Of a stretch of 64,000 bases of DNA, positions 56,696 to 64,000 are shown one piece after another. Numbering within the stretch: position 1 is the stretch's first letter; each line of letters begins with the position of its first letter. Origin of the DNA: Bifidobacterium castoris (GTDB lineage: Bacteria; Actinomycetota; Actinomycetes; Actinomycetales; Bifidobacteriaceae). The notes beneath the pieces were generated by a model, which saw only the letters and a list, made by a program, of their open reading frames with translations, was not told the DNA's origin and ran no database searches. A program made the position numbers and the translations under genes. Location: contig NZ_QXGI01000008.1 of NCBI RefSeq assembly GCF_003952025.1, positions 49,148 to 113,147 of the forward strand. The letters are read 5' to 3'.

Positions 56696-57961
56696 ATGAG
56701 CGATCAGGACACGCGCCGCGACGACACGCCCAGGCACACGTTCCGCGAGGACCACCGCCGCGCGATCGAGCTCGGCGAGCCGATGACCTACACATCGGCG
56801 AAGCTCGACGAGGTGCACGCCGTCATGGCGGCCGGCGGCAACCCGTTCACGGCGATCCCGGATCTGCCCCACTGGGAGGACGCCGTCGGAATCGACCGCA
56901 TCATCAACCGCCGCGTCATGGAGCTCGATCCGCTGCCGGCGCCGGCGCAGGTGCTGTCGGAGCTCCCGCTCGACGCGGCCGCGCAGGACACCGTCGCCTA
57001 TTCGCGCGACGAGATCCGCGCATGCCTCTACGGACAGGACGACCGGCTGCTCGTCATCGTCGGCCCGTGCTCGGTGCATGATCCGAAGGCCGCGCTCGAC
57101 TACGCGCGTCGGCTCTACGACGTCAAGCAGGAGCTCGAGGGCGAGCTGCTCATCGTCATGCGCGTCTACTTCGAGAAGCCGCGCAGCACCGTCGGATGGA
57201 AGGGCCTGATCAACGATCCGGACATCGACGGCAGCCACAACATCCAAAAAGGCCTGCTGCTCGCCCGGCGGACGCTGCTCGACGTGCTCGGCGCCGGCCT
57301 CGCCGCCGCGACCGAGTTCCTCGAGCCGACGAGCCCGCAGTACATCGCCGACGCGATCAGCTGGGGCGCGATCGGTGCGCGCAACACCGAAAGCCAGGTG
57401 CACCGCCAGCTCGCGAGCGGCATGAGCATGCCGATCGGCTTCAAGAACGCGACCGACGGCTCGGTCAAGGCGGCGATGAACAGCTGCATCACGGCCGGCC
57501 GCCAGCACACCTTCTTCGGCATCGACCATCAGGGGCGCGCCTGCGCCGTCGAGACGCTCGGCAACCCCGACTGCCACATCGTGCTGCGCGGCTCGAGCCA
57601 CGGCCCGAACTACGACGCCGCGTCGGTCGGCGAGGCGATGGCGATGATCCGCGGGGCGATGGACGCCGACACGGCGGCCGCGCACGGCCTGATCGTCGAC
57701 TGCTCGCACGGCAACTCCGGCAAGGACGAGGTGCGTCAGGCCGCCGTCGTACGCGACATCGCCGCGCGCATCGCCGACGGCGAACAGGGCGTGACCGGCA
57801 TCATGATGGAGAGTTTCATCGAAGGCGGCAACCAGCCGGAGGGCCCGCTCGACCGGCTCGTCTACGGCAAGTCGATCACCGACCGCTGCATCAGCTGGCC
57901 CGAGACCGACCGCCTGCTGCGCGAACTCGCCGACGCCGTCAGAGCACGCCGCTGGCGCTGA
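56696..57961 (+). CDS. aroG: DAHP synthase, class I, copy 2
   Basis: 421 residues, ATG after AGAAGGAGC. N-terminus of about 70 residues is longer than in copy 1 (REDHRRAIELGEPMTYTSAK) and may carry a regulatory segment. Active-site motifs VGPCSVHDP, GARNTESQVHRQLASG and DCSHGNSGKD are intact. Most differences from copy 1 are in the allosteric regions. Confidence 0.94.
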   Translation: MSDQDTRRDDTPRHTFREDHRRAIELGEPMTYTSAKLDEVHAVMAAGGNPFTAIPDLPHWEDAVGIDRIINRRVMELDPLPAPAQVLSELPLDAAAQDTVAYSRDEIRACLYGQDDRLLVIVGPCSVHDPKAALDYARRLYDVKQELEGELLIVMRVYFEKPRSTVGWKGLINDPDIDGSHNIQKGLLLARRTLLDVLGAGLAAATEFLEPTSPQYIADAISWGAIGARNTESQVHRQLASGMSMPIGFKNATDGSVKAAMNSCITAGRQHTFFGIDHQGRACAVETLGNPDCHIVLRGSSHGPNYDAASVGEAMAMIRGAMDADTAAAHGLIVDCSHGNSGKDEVRQAAVVRDIAARIADGEQGVTGIMMESFIEGGNQPEGPLDRLVYGKSITDRCISWPETDRLLRELADAVRARRWR

Positions 57962-58006
57962 ACGCGCACGCGACGCATCATCAACCGAACCAACGGAAGG
58001 ACATCC

Positions 58007-58708
58007 ATGGCCAGCTTCAGCACCGTCGTCATCATCAGCGCGCTCGAGGAGGAGGCCGCGCATATCGCCGCCTCGCTCAACGACGTCACCGAGGAGCGTC
58101 GCGCGAGCCTGACGATCACGCACGGCACATTGCCGACGCACGACGGACGCGAACTCAACGTCTCGGTGACCGTCGGCGGCATGGGACTGGTCAACGCGGC
58201 CGCGACGACGCAGTGCCTCATCGACGTCGCGCAGCCCGACGCCGTGCTGTTCTCCGGCATCGCCGGCAACCTCAACCCTGAGCTGCACATCAACGACATC
58301 GTCCTCGGCGAGACGCTGCGCTACCTCGACACCGACATGCGCCTGATCGGCCAGTGGAAGCCGCAGTCCGAGGAGTTCCACTCCGACCCCGAGCTCATCG
58401 CGCTCGCCGAGGACGCGCTCGACGGCATGGGCATCCGCCACATCAACGGCGTCATCGCCTCCGGCAACTACTTCGTCGACTCGCCCGAGCAGGTCGAACG
58501 CGTCATCCGCGAGACGCACGCCGACGCCGTCGAGATGGAGGGCGCCGCCGTCGTGCACGTCGCCGCCCGCAACGACGTGCCGGCGCTCGTCATCCGCGCG
58601 ATGAGCGACAACGCCGACACCGACTACGAGGATTTCCGCTCCTTCGACGTGAGCGCCTACGCGGACACGGCGGCGAAGCTCGCCGTCGAGATCCTGTGCA
58701 GGATGTGA
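58007..58708 (+). CDS. mtnN: 5'-methylthioadenosine/S-adenosylhomocysteine nucleosidase
   Basis: 233 residues, ATG after GGAAGG. Hydrolyses MTA and SAH to adenine plus a thioribosyl product. Glu in SALEEEAAHI, SGIAGNLNP, ASGNYFVDSPE, EMEGAAVVHVA and Asp in MSDNAD match catalytic and binding residues. It is 4 nt upstream of the histidine kinase gene, so may be cotranscribed. Confidence 0.93.
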   Translation: MASFSTVVIISALEEEAAHIAASLNDVTEERRASLTITHGTLPTHDGRELNVSVTVGGMGLVNAAATTQCLIDVAQPDAVLFSGIAGNLNPELHINDIVLGETLRYLDTDMRLIGQWKPQSEEFHSDPELIALAEDALDGMGIRHINGVIASGNYFVDSPEQVERVIRETHADAVEMEGAAVVHVAARNDVPALVIRAMSDNADTDYEDFRSFDVSAYADTAAKLAVEILCRM

Positions 58709-58712
58709 TCCG

Positions 58713-59939
58713 ATGACGCCGGCGCTCACGGCGGCGCTCGCCGTCGCGGCCGTGCTCGTCATGGCCGTGACGGCCGTCGTCGCCTACCGTGCGGGCGCGG
58801 CACATGCACGCGACCGCATGCCGCACACACGCGCATTGTTCGCGGGCCTCGCAGACGCCGACGCCGTCGACGCCGAACGCCGCATGCTCGCGATGCTCGA
58901 GGAGGCCGTCGTCGTCGCCGACGTCTCCGGCGCCGTGCTCGTCGCGAACGAGGCGGCCGTCGAACGCGGCATCGTCGTCGACGGCATGCTCGCCGACGAG
59001 GCCGTGCGCGCGCTCGTGGACGAGGCGGCGCAGGGGCCCGTCGACCGTGAGCTGACGCTCATGCGCGGCACGGGCCGCATGCATGTCGCCGCGAGCGCAC
59101 AATTAACCACACAGCCGACGGCGCCGGGGCGCATCACGCTCGTCTGCGCGGACACCGGCTACCGGCGCAGCGTCGACCGCGTGCGCCGCGACTTCGTGAC
59201 GAACGTCTCCCATGAACTCAAGACGCCGGTCGGCGCGATCATGCTGCTCGCCGAGACGATCGACGACGCCGGCGACGACGTCGACATGATCCGCCATTTC
59301 GCCGCGCGCATCGGCGTCGAGGCGAAACGGCTCGACGGGCTCGTGCGCCGCCTGATCGAGCTGGGGCGCATGAACGCCGTCGACAAACGGACCGTGGACG
59401 CCGTGGACGCCGTGGACGTGCGCGGGCTCGTCGCGCAGGCGGTCGCCGACACCGAGGTCGCGGCGGGCGCGCGCCGCACGGCCGTGCAACTGCGCGACGC
59501 CGCCGACGGCGCGCCGCTGCCGGTCGAGGTCGACGCCGCCGGCATGCGCATCGCGTTCAAGAACATCATCGAGAACGCGATCAACTATTCGCCCGAGGGA
59601 GCCGTCGTCGCCATCGAGCTCACGCGCGCAGGCGACGAGGCGCGCATCCGCGTCGTCGACCACGGCGTCGGCATCCCGCAGCGGCTGCAGGGACGCGTCT
59701 TCGAACGCTTCTACCGCGTCGACCCGGCGCGCTCGCGGCTGACCGGCGGCACCGGGCTCGGATTGTCGATCGCCAACAATCATGTGCGCGCCAACCACGG
59801 GCGCATCACGCTGTGGTCGCGCCCGGGGGAGGGGTCGACGTTCACGGTGGAGCTGCCGCTCGCGCAGAACACCGCGACGCCGGACGAACCGGAAGCCGCG
59901 GCCGCTTCGGACCATCAGCGCAAGGAGGACATCCGATGA
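58713..59939 (+). CDS. Sensor histidine kinase (SenX3/PhoR-like)
   Basis: 408 residues. One N-terminal transmembrane helix (LAVAAVLVMAVTAVVAYRAG), a PAS-like region, HisKA with VSHELKTP (His167), then HATPase boxes (ENAINYSP, GVGIP, GGTGLGLSI, GEGSTFTVEL). Phosphate sensing is inferred from the pst operon that follows. Overlaps the regulator gene by ATGA. There is no large extracytoplasmic domain, as in SenX3. Confidence 0.9.
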   Translation: MTPALTAALAVAAVLVMAVTAVVAYRAGAAHARDRMPHTRALFAGLADADAVDAERRMLAMLEEAVVVADVSGAVLVANEAAVERGIVVDGMLADEAVRALVDEAAQGPVDRELTLMRGTGRMHVAASAQLTTQPTAPGRITLVCADTGYRRSVDRVRRDFVTNVSHELKTPVGAIMLLAETIDDAGDDVDMIRHFAARIGVEAKRLDGLVRRLIELGRMNAVDKRTVDAVDAVDVRGLVAQAVADTEVAAGARRTAVQLRDAADGAPLPVEVDAAGMRIAFKNIIENAINYSPEGAVVAIELTRAGDEARIRVVDHGVGIPQRLQGRVFERFYRVDPARSRLTGGTGLGLSIANNHVRANHGRITLWSRPGEGSTFTVELPLAQNTATPDEPEAAAASDHQRKEDIR

Positions 59940-60631
59940 CCCGCATACTGATCGTCGAGGACGAACAGTCGTATCTCGATCCGCTGCTCTACCAGCTCAC
60001 GCGCGAAGGCTACGAGGCCTACGGCGCGTCCACCGGCGAGGAGGCGTGGACGCTCTACGAGGAGATGGAATTCGACCTCGTGCTGCTCGACCTGATGCTG
60101 CCCGGCGTCTCGGGGACGACGCTGTGCCGGCGCATGCGCGAGCTGCGCCGCGTGCCGATCATCATGGTGACGGCGAAGTCGACCGAGAACGACGTCATCG
60201 TCGGCCTCGAGATCGGCGCCGACGACTATGTGACGAAGCCGTATTCGTTCCGCGAGCTGCTCGCGCGCATCCACGCCGTGCTGCGCCGCAGCATCGAAGG
60301 CCAGGACGGGGGCGCGCGCGCCGACGCCGTCAGGACGCTCGGCTGCGGACCGGTCGAGATGTCGGTCGCGTCGCACGAGGTGCGGGTGCACGGCGAACTG
60401 ACGGCGTTCCCGCTCAAGGAGTTCGAGGTCCTCGAATACCTGCTGCGCAACAAAGGGCATGTGCTCACGCGCCATCAGCTCATCGCGCGCGTCTGGGGCA
60501 GCGACTACGTCGGCGACACGAAGACGCTCGATGTGCACATCAAACGCATCCGCGCGAAGATCGAGGACGATCCGGCGCATCCGGCGCTGCTGACGACGGT
60601 GCGCGGCGTCGGCTACCGGATCGGCGAATGA
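59936..60631 (+). CDS. OmpR-family response regulator (RegX3/PhoP-like)
   Basis: 231 residues from ATG 59936 (GCAAGGAGG upstream). Receiver domain with phospho-acceptor Asp52 in LLDLMLPG, conserved Lys in VTKPYS, then a winged-helix DNA-binding domain (FPLKEFEVLEYLLRNKGHVL, VDVHIKRIR-like). Likely activates the pst genes; its partner sensor is translationally coupled. Confidence 0.92.
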   Translation: MTRILIVEDEQSYLDPLLYQLTREGYEAYGASTGEEAWTLYEEMEFDLVLLDLMLPGVSGTTLCRRMRELRRVPIIMVTAKSTENDVIVGLEIGADDYVTKPYSFRELLARIHAVLRRSIEGQDGGARADAVRTLGCGPVEMSVASHEVRVHGELTAFPLKEFEVLEYLLRNKGHVLTRHQLIARVWGSDYVGDTKTLDVHIKRIRAKIEDDPAHPALLTTVRGVGYRIGE

Positions 60632-60633
60632 TC

Positions 60634-60655
60634 GTTCACGCTAAATTCACTTTCC
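60634..60655 (+). promoter_or_regulatory. Candidate PHO box upstream of pstS
   Basis: GTTCACGCTAA and ATTCACTTTCC are consecutive 11-bp direct repeats of the GTTCA type, typical of actinobacterial PhoP/RegX3 sites. A TAGAAT at 60701-60706 may be the -10. Confidence 0.5.
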
Positions 60656-60730
60656 GGGCGCGGGTGCATCGGCGGTGTCCCCTAGACTGGATTGGTTGGA
60701 TAGAATGGCACCGTGACCAAAGGACACCAC

Positions 60731-61846
60731 ATGCGTAGCAATCTTGCACGGCGCGCGCTCGCGGCGCTGTGCGGCATCATCGTCGTCGCCGCCGGCGCGG
60801 CGTGCGGGGACAACGTCGATCCGGAGCATCGCCCGTCATCGAACGCCGCATCGGTCTCGGGCAGCTTCGCCGGCGCCGGCGCATCCTCGCAGCAGACCGC
60901 CGTCGAGGCGTGGATCGCCGGCTACCAGAAGACGAATCCGGATGCGAAGATCTCCTACAACCCGTCCGGCTCCGGCGCCGGCGTCGTCACCTTCCTGACC
61001 GGCGCGACCGTCTGGGCCGGCTCCGACAAGCCGCTCGACGAGAAGCAGGTCGAGGAGTCGAAGCAGGTGTGCGCGGGGCGGACGGCCTTCGACGTGCCGG
61101 TGTACATATCGCCGCTGGCGATCGTCTTCAACCTGCACGGCATCTCCGACGCCGGCAAGCACATCAACATGGACGCGGCGACGGTCGCGAGGATCTTCAA
61201 CGGGAAGATCACGCGCTGGAACGACGCGTCGCTCAGGAAGCAGAACCCCGACCTCGAGCTGCCCGACCTGCCGATCACCGTCGTGCACCGCTCGGACAAG
61301 TCCGGTACGACGCTCAACTTCCTCGAATACGTCAAGGCCGCCGCGCCGAAGGACTGGCCGTACGAGCTTTCGGAGAACTGGCCGAACGACGTCGGCCAGG
61401 GCGCGAAGGGCACGTCGGGCGTCATCTCGACGATCGATCAGGCGAACGGCACGATCGGCTACGCCGACTTCTCCCAGGCCGGCGGCATGGGCACCGTCGC
61501 GATCAAGGTCGGCGACGACTACACCGAGATCTCGGCCGAGGCGGCCTCGAAGGCCATCGCCGATTCGACGCTCGACGAATCGGCGGCCGGCGAACACCGC
61601 GTCGTCCTCGACATCAACCACAAGACGAGCGTCGAAGGCGCGTACCCGATCGTGCTCGTCTCCTACGACATCGCCTGCCCCGCCTACCGTGACGAGAATA
61701 CGGCGCGCTTCGCCAAGTCGTGGCTCGGCTACGTCACGAGCGAGAAAGGGCAGGACCAGGCGATGAAGGCGACGGGCTCGGCGCCGCTGCCCGACAACAT
61801 CGCCGCATACGTGCGCGCCTCCGTGGACGCGATGGAAGTGAAATGA
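60731..61846 (+). CDS. pstS: Phosphate ABC transporter substrate-binding lipoprotein
   Basis: 371 residues from ATG 60731 (AAAGGAC upstream). Lipobox VVAAGAAC, lipidation at that Cys. Phosphate-binding loops seen: GAGASSQQ, GSGAGVV, SDKSGTTLNF and TSGVISTIDQANGTI. Extracytoplasmic, hands phosphate to PstCA. Starts the operon under the two-component system; stop overlaps pstC as ATGA. Confidence 0.95.
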   Translation: MRSNLARRALAALCGIIVVAAGAACGDNVDPEHRPSSNAASVSGSFAGAGASSQQTAVEAWIAGYQKTNPDAKISYNPSGSGAGVVTFLTGATVWAGSDKPLDEKQVEESKQVCAGRTAFDVPVYISPLAIVFNLHGISDAGKHINMDAATVARIFNGKITRWNDASLRKQNPDLELPDLPITVVHRSDKSGTTLNFLEYVKAAAPKDWPYELSENWPNDVGQGAKGTSGVISTIDQANGTIGYADFSQAGGMGTVAIKVGDDYTEISAEAASKAIADSTLDESAAGEHRVVLDINHKTSVEGAYPIVLVSYDIACPAYRDENTARFAKSWLGYVTSEKGQDQAMKATGSAPLPDNIAAYVRASVDAMEVK

Positions 61847-62826
61847 GTCCCATGACATCGGCATCGAAACCCTCATCATCCTCCGCCTCGCCGCTGACGA
61901 AACCGGTCAGCGGCGAGAAGGCCGACCGCGTCTTCCGCGCCGTCGCCTACGCCTGCGGCATCCTGATCCTCGTCGTGCTCGCCGCCGTCGCGCTGTTCCT
62001 GCTGTTCCGCGCATGGCCGCTCATCGGCGGCGACCAGCAGACGAACCGCGAGGTCATCGCGAACTTCACCGGCGGCCGTGCGACGAACTTCTGGGGCTAC
62101 GTCGGCCCGCTGCTGTTCGGCACCGTGCTCGTCGCCGCGCTCGCGCTCGTCATCGCGTTCTTCGTCTCGATCGGCATCGCGCTGTTCATCTCGCATTACG
62201 CGCCCAAGCGCCTCGCCGCCGCGCTCAGCTACATCGTCGACATCCTCGCCGCGATCCCGTCGGTCATCTACGGCCTGTGGGGCGGCCTCGTCCTCGTGCC
62301 GGCGATCTACCCGTTCTGGAACTGGGTCGCCGGGCATCTCGGCTGGATCCCGCTGTTCGCCGGCCCCGCCGCGAACCCGCCGCGCACCGTGGCGACGGTC
62401 GCGCTCGTGCTCGCGATCATGATCCTGCCGATCATCACATCGATCGCACGCGACATCTTCCTGCAGACGCCGAAGCTGCTCGAGGAGGCCGCGCTCGGCC
62501 TCGGCGCGACGAAGTGGGAGATGATCCGCCTTTCGGTGCTGCCGTTCGCGCGTTCGGGCATCATCTCGGCGTCGATGCTCGGCCTGGGCCGTGCTCTCGG
62601 CGAGACGATGGCCGTGCTGATGATCCTCTCGCCGGGACTCAAATACTCGTTCCATCTGCTGCAGGCCTCCCAGAACCAGACGATCGCCGCGAACATCGCC
62701 GCCCAATACCCGGAGGCGGACAGCATCGGCGTCTCGGTGCTCATCGGCACCGGCCTCGTGCTGTTCGTCATCACGTTCCTCGTGAACCTGCTGGCGCGTC
62801 GCATCACCGAGAAAGCGAGCAAATGA
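61843..62826 (+). CDS. pstC: Phosphate ABC transporter permease
   Basis: 327 residues, six membrane helices (ACGILILVVLAAVALFLLFR first). EAA-type loop LLEEAALGLGATKWEM couples to PstB. Overlaps pstS and pstA by 4 nt (ATGA), so the operon is tightly coupled. Confidence 0.95.
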   Translation: MSPMTSASKPSSSSASPLTKPVSGEKADRVFRAVAYACGILILVVLAAVALFLLFRAWPLIGGDQQTNREVIANFTGGRATNFWGYVGPLLFGTVLVAALALVIAFFVSIGIALFISHYAPKRLAAALSYIVDILAAIPSVIYGLWGGLVLVPAIYPFWNWVAGHLGWIPLFAGPAANPPRTVATVALVLAIMILPIITSIARDIFLQTPKLLEEAALGLGATKWEMIRLSVLPFARSGIISASMLGLGRALGETMAVLMILSPGLKYSFHLLQASQNQTIAANIAAQYPEADSIGVSVLIGTGLVLFVITFLVNLLARRITEKASK

Positions 62827-63815
62827 TGGCCCAACCGCAGTCCTCGCCGAAGGCCGACCAGGCGCCGGCCATCGATTTCGACAAGTTCAACCCGACCCGT
62901 TCGTACACGGCGTCGCGCAAGCGCAAGGACATCGCGATGCGCGCGCTCATCATCCTCGCCTTCGTCGTCGCGCTGATCCCGCTCGTCTCGGTGCTGTGGA
63001 CGACGCTCGTGCACGGCGCGCGCCGCCTCAACTGGGATTTCCTGTCGCATAACATGACGAACGTCATCGGCGGCAACCCGACGCCGTCGGGCGGGTACGG
63101 CGGCATCCTGCACGCGATCATCGGCACGTTGGAGATCACGCTCGGCGCGATGGTCATCTCGATCCCGATCGGCGTCATGTGCGCCGTCTACCTGATCGAA
63201 TACGCCGGCGGCTCGAAGCTCGCGCGCACGATCCATCTGCTCGTCGACGTCATGAGCGGCATCCCGTCGATCGTCGCCGGCCTGTTCGCCTACTCGATGT
63301 TCGCGATCCTCGTCGGCCCCGGCACGCTCAGCGGTTTCGAGGGATCGGTCGCGCTGTCGCTGCTGATGATCCCGACCGTCGTCAAGACGACCGAGGAGAT
63401 GCTCAAGATCGTGCCGAACGACCTGCGTGAGGCGTCGCTCGCGCTGGGCGTCACGAAGCAGCGCACGATCACGAAGGTCGTGCTGCGCACGGCGCTGCCG
63501 GGCATCGTCTCCGGCTCGATCCTCGCGATCGCGCGCGTCATCGGCGAGACGGCGCCGCTGCTGATGACGGCCGGCTACATCGTGTCGACGAACGCGAATC
63601 TGTTCTCGGGGGAGATGACGACGCTGCCGGTGTTCGTCTACCAGGAGTACTCGAAGTACCACGCGAACTGCCCGGCCGACGCCGGAAGCGGCTGCGTCAC
63701 CGGCATCCCGATGGAGCGTGCGTGGTCGGCCGCGCTCGTGCTCATCGTCATCGTGCTCGTCCTCAACCTTATCGGCAGGATCGTCGCGAAGGTCTTCGCG
63801 CCGAAGAAGAAATGA
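62823..63815 (+). CDS. pstA: Phosphate ABC transporter permease
   Basis: 330 residues from ATG 62823 (ATGATG). Six helices; soluble N-terminus of about 40 residues; EAA loop [16 protein letters not shown]. Partner of PstC. Confidence 0.95.
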   Translation: MMAQPQSSPKADQAPAIDFDKFNPTRSYTASRKRKDIAMRALIILAFVVALIPLVSVLWTTLVHGARRLNWDFLSHNMTNVIGGNPTPSGGYGGILHAIIGTLEITLGAMVISIPIGVMCAVYLIEYAGGSKLARTIHLLVDVMSGIPSIVAGLFAYSMFAILVGPGTLSGFEGSVALSLLMIPTVVKTTEEMLKIVPNDLREASLALGVTKQRTITKVVLRTALPGIVSGSILAIARVIGETAPLLMTAGYIVSTNANLFSGEMTTLPVFVYQEYSKYHANCPADAGSGCVTGIPMERAWSAALVLIVIVLVLNLIGRIVAKVFAPKKK

Positions 63816-63873
63816 GCCGGCGGGCGCCGCGGCGCCCCGGCAACGTACGTACAGTCAGTCAAGGAAGGAACGC

Positions 63874-64000
63874 ATGGGACAGCAAATCGACGTCAATCAT
63901 CTCAATATCTACTACGGCAGTTTTCTGGCCGTCGAGGACGTCAACCTGCATATCGCGGCGAACAAGGTGACCGCGTTCATCGGGCCGTCCGGCTGCGGCA
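63874..64000 (+). CDS. pstB: Phosphate ABC transporter ATPase, cut by window end
   Basis: Only the first 42 codons are visible: [20 protein letters not shown] and AFIGPSGCG, the start of the Walker A motif. ATG 63874 follows AAGGAAGGAAC. Rest lies beyond the window. Confidence 0.9.
   Translation, partial: MGQQIDVNHLNIYYGSFLAVEDVNLHIAANKVTAFIGPSGCG

Overview
The window is high-GC actinobacterial DNA, most likely from a Bifidobacterium. This is inferred from gene content and order (nrdHIEF, rpsO-pnp, PepC, an L-LDH-like enzyme, twin DAHP synthases, senX3/regX3-pstSCAB, tandem DUF2207 genes). No rRNA or complete tRNA is present, so the species cannot be named from what is visible.

The left third (1 to about 23.64 kb) is the late half of a siphovirus-type prophage, read left to right and cut by the window edge. 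It runs terminase large subunit, portal, MuF head protein, scaffold, capsid, connectors, major tail protein, tail assembly chaperones joined by a CCCAAAA slippery site, tape measure, distal tail, hub-like proteins, a 1341-residue collagen-like fibre, accessory tail proteins, a membrane protein, a GH25/Cpl-7/LysM endolysin, a holin and a terminator. It ends at a 46-nt 3' fragment of tRNA-Gly(TCC), read as attR; integrase and early genes would lie left of the window. The most interesting phage feature is that the MuF protein carries a C-terminal EndoU-like ribonuclease domain and is followed, with an ATGA overlap, by a small acidic gene that looks like its immunity protein, then by a terminator. 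This is a probable phage-borne polymorphic toxin cassette with lower GC than its neighbours.

From 23.6 to 25.3 kb is a non-core junction: repeated short motifs on both sides of the tRNA fragment, a 44-codon reverse-strand ORF, a strong hairpin, and two tandem 64-residue XRE regulators. Each XRE gene is followed by a 44-nt element that folds as the same three-way junction. Every substitution I examined between the two copies within the stems keeps pairing, and one loop resembles a CAU anticodon loop.

From 25.3 to 64 kb is chromosomal core: ProX-like deacylase, a membrane protein, an L-2-hydroxyacid/lactate dehydrogenase, rpsO, pnp, the nrdHIEF operon with paired NrdR boxes, lemA with two DUF2207 genes, an aldo/keto reductase, a U32 peptidase-family RNA-modification protein, a PgeF-like laccase-domain protein, an IspD/TarI cytidylyltransferase, a membrane-anchored Mrr-like nuclease set between two near-identical ~172-bp direct repeats, a pyrrolidone-carboxylate-peptidase homologue lacking the usual catalytic His, a DivIVA-like coiled-coil protein, PepC, two DAHP synthases flanking an OatA-like acyltransferase, MTA/SAH nucleosidase, and a two-component system followed by pstSCA and the start of pstB. 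Intergenic spaces hold several repeat families: a 52-bp tandem array before rpsO, three 34-bp palindromes at 52-bp period, and dispersed GGGACG-centred repeats.
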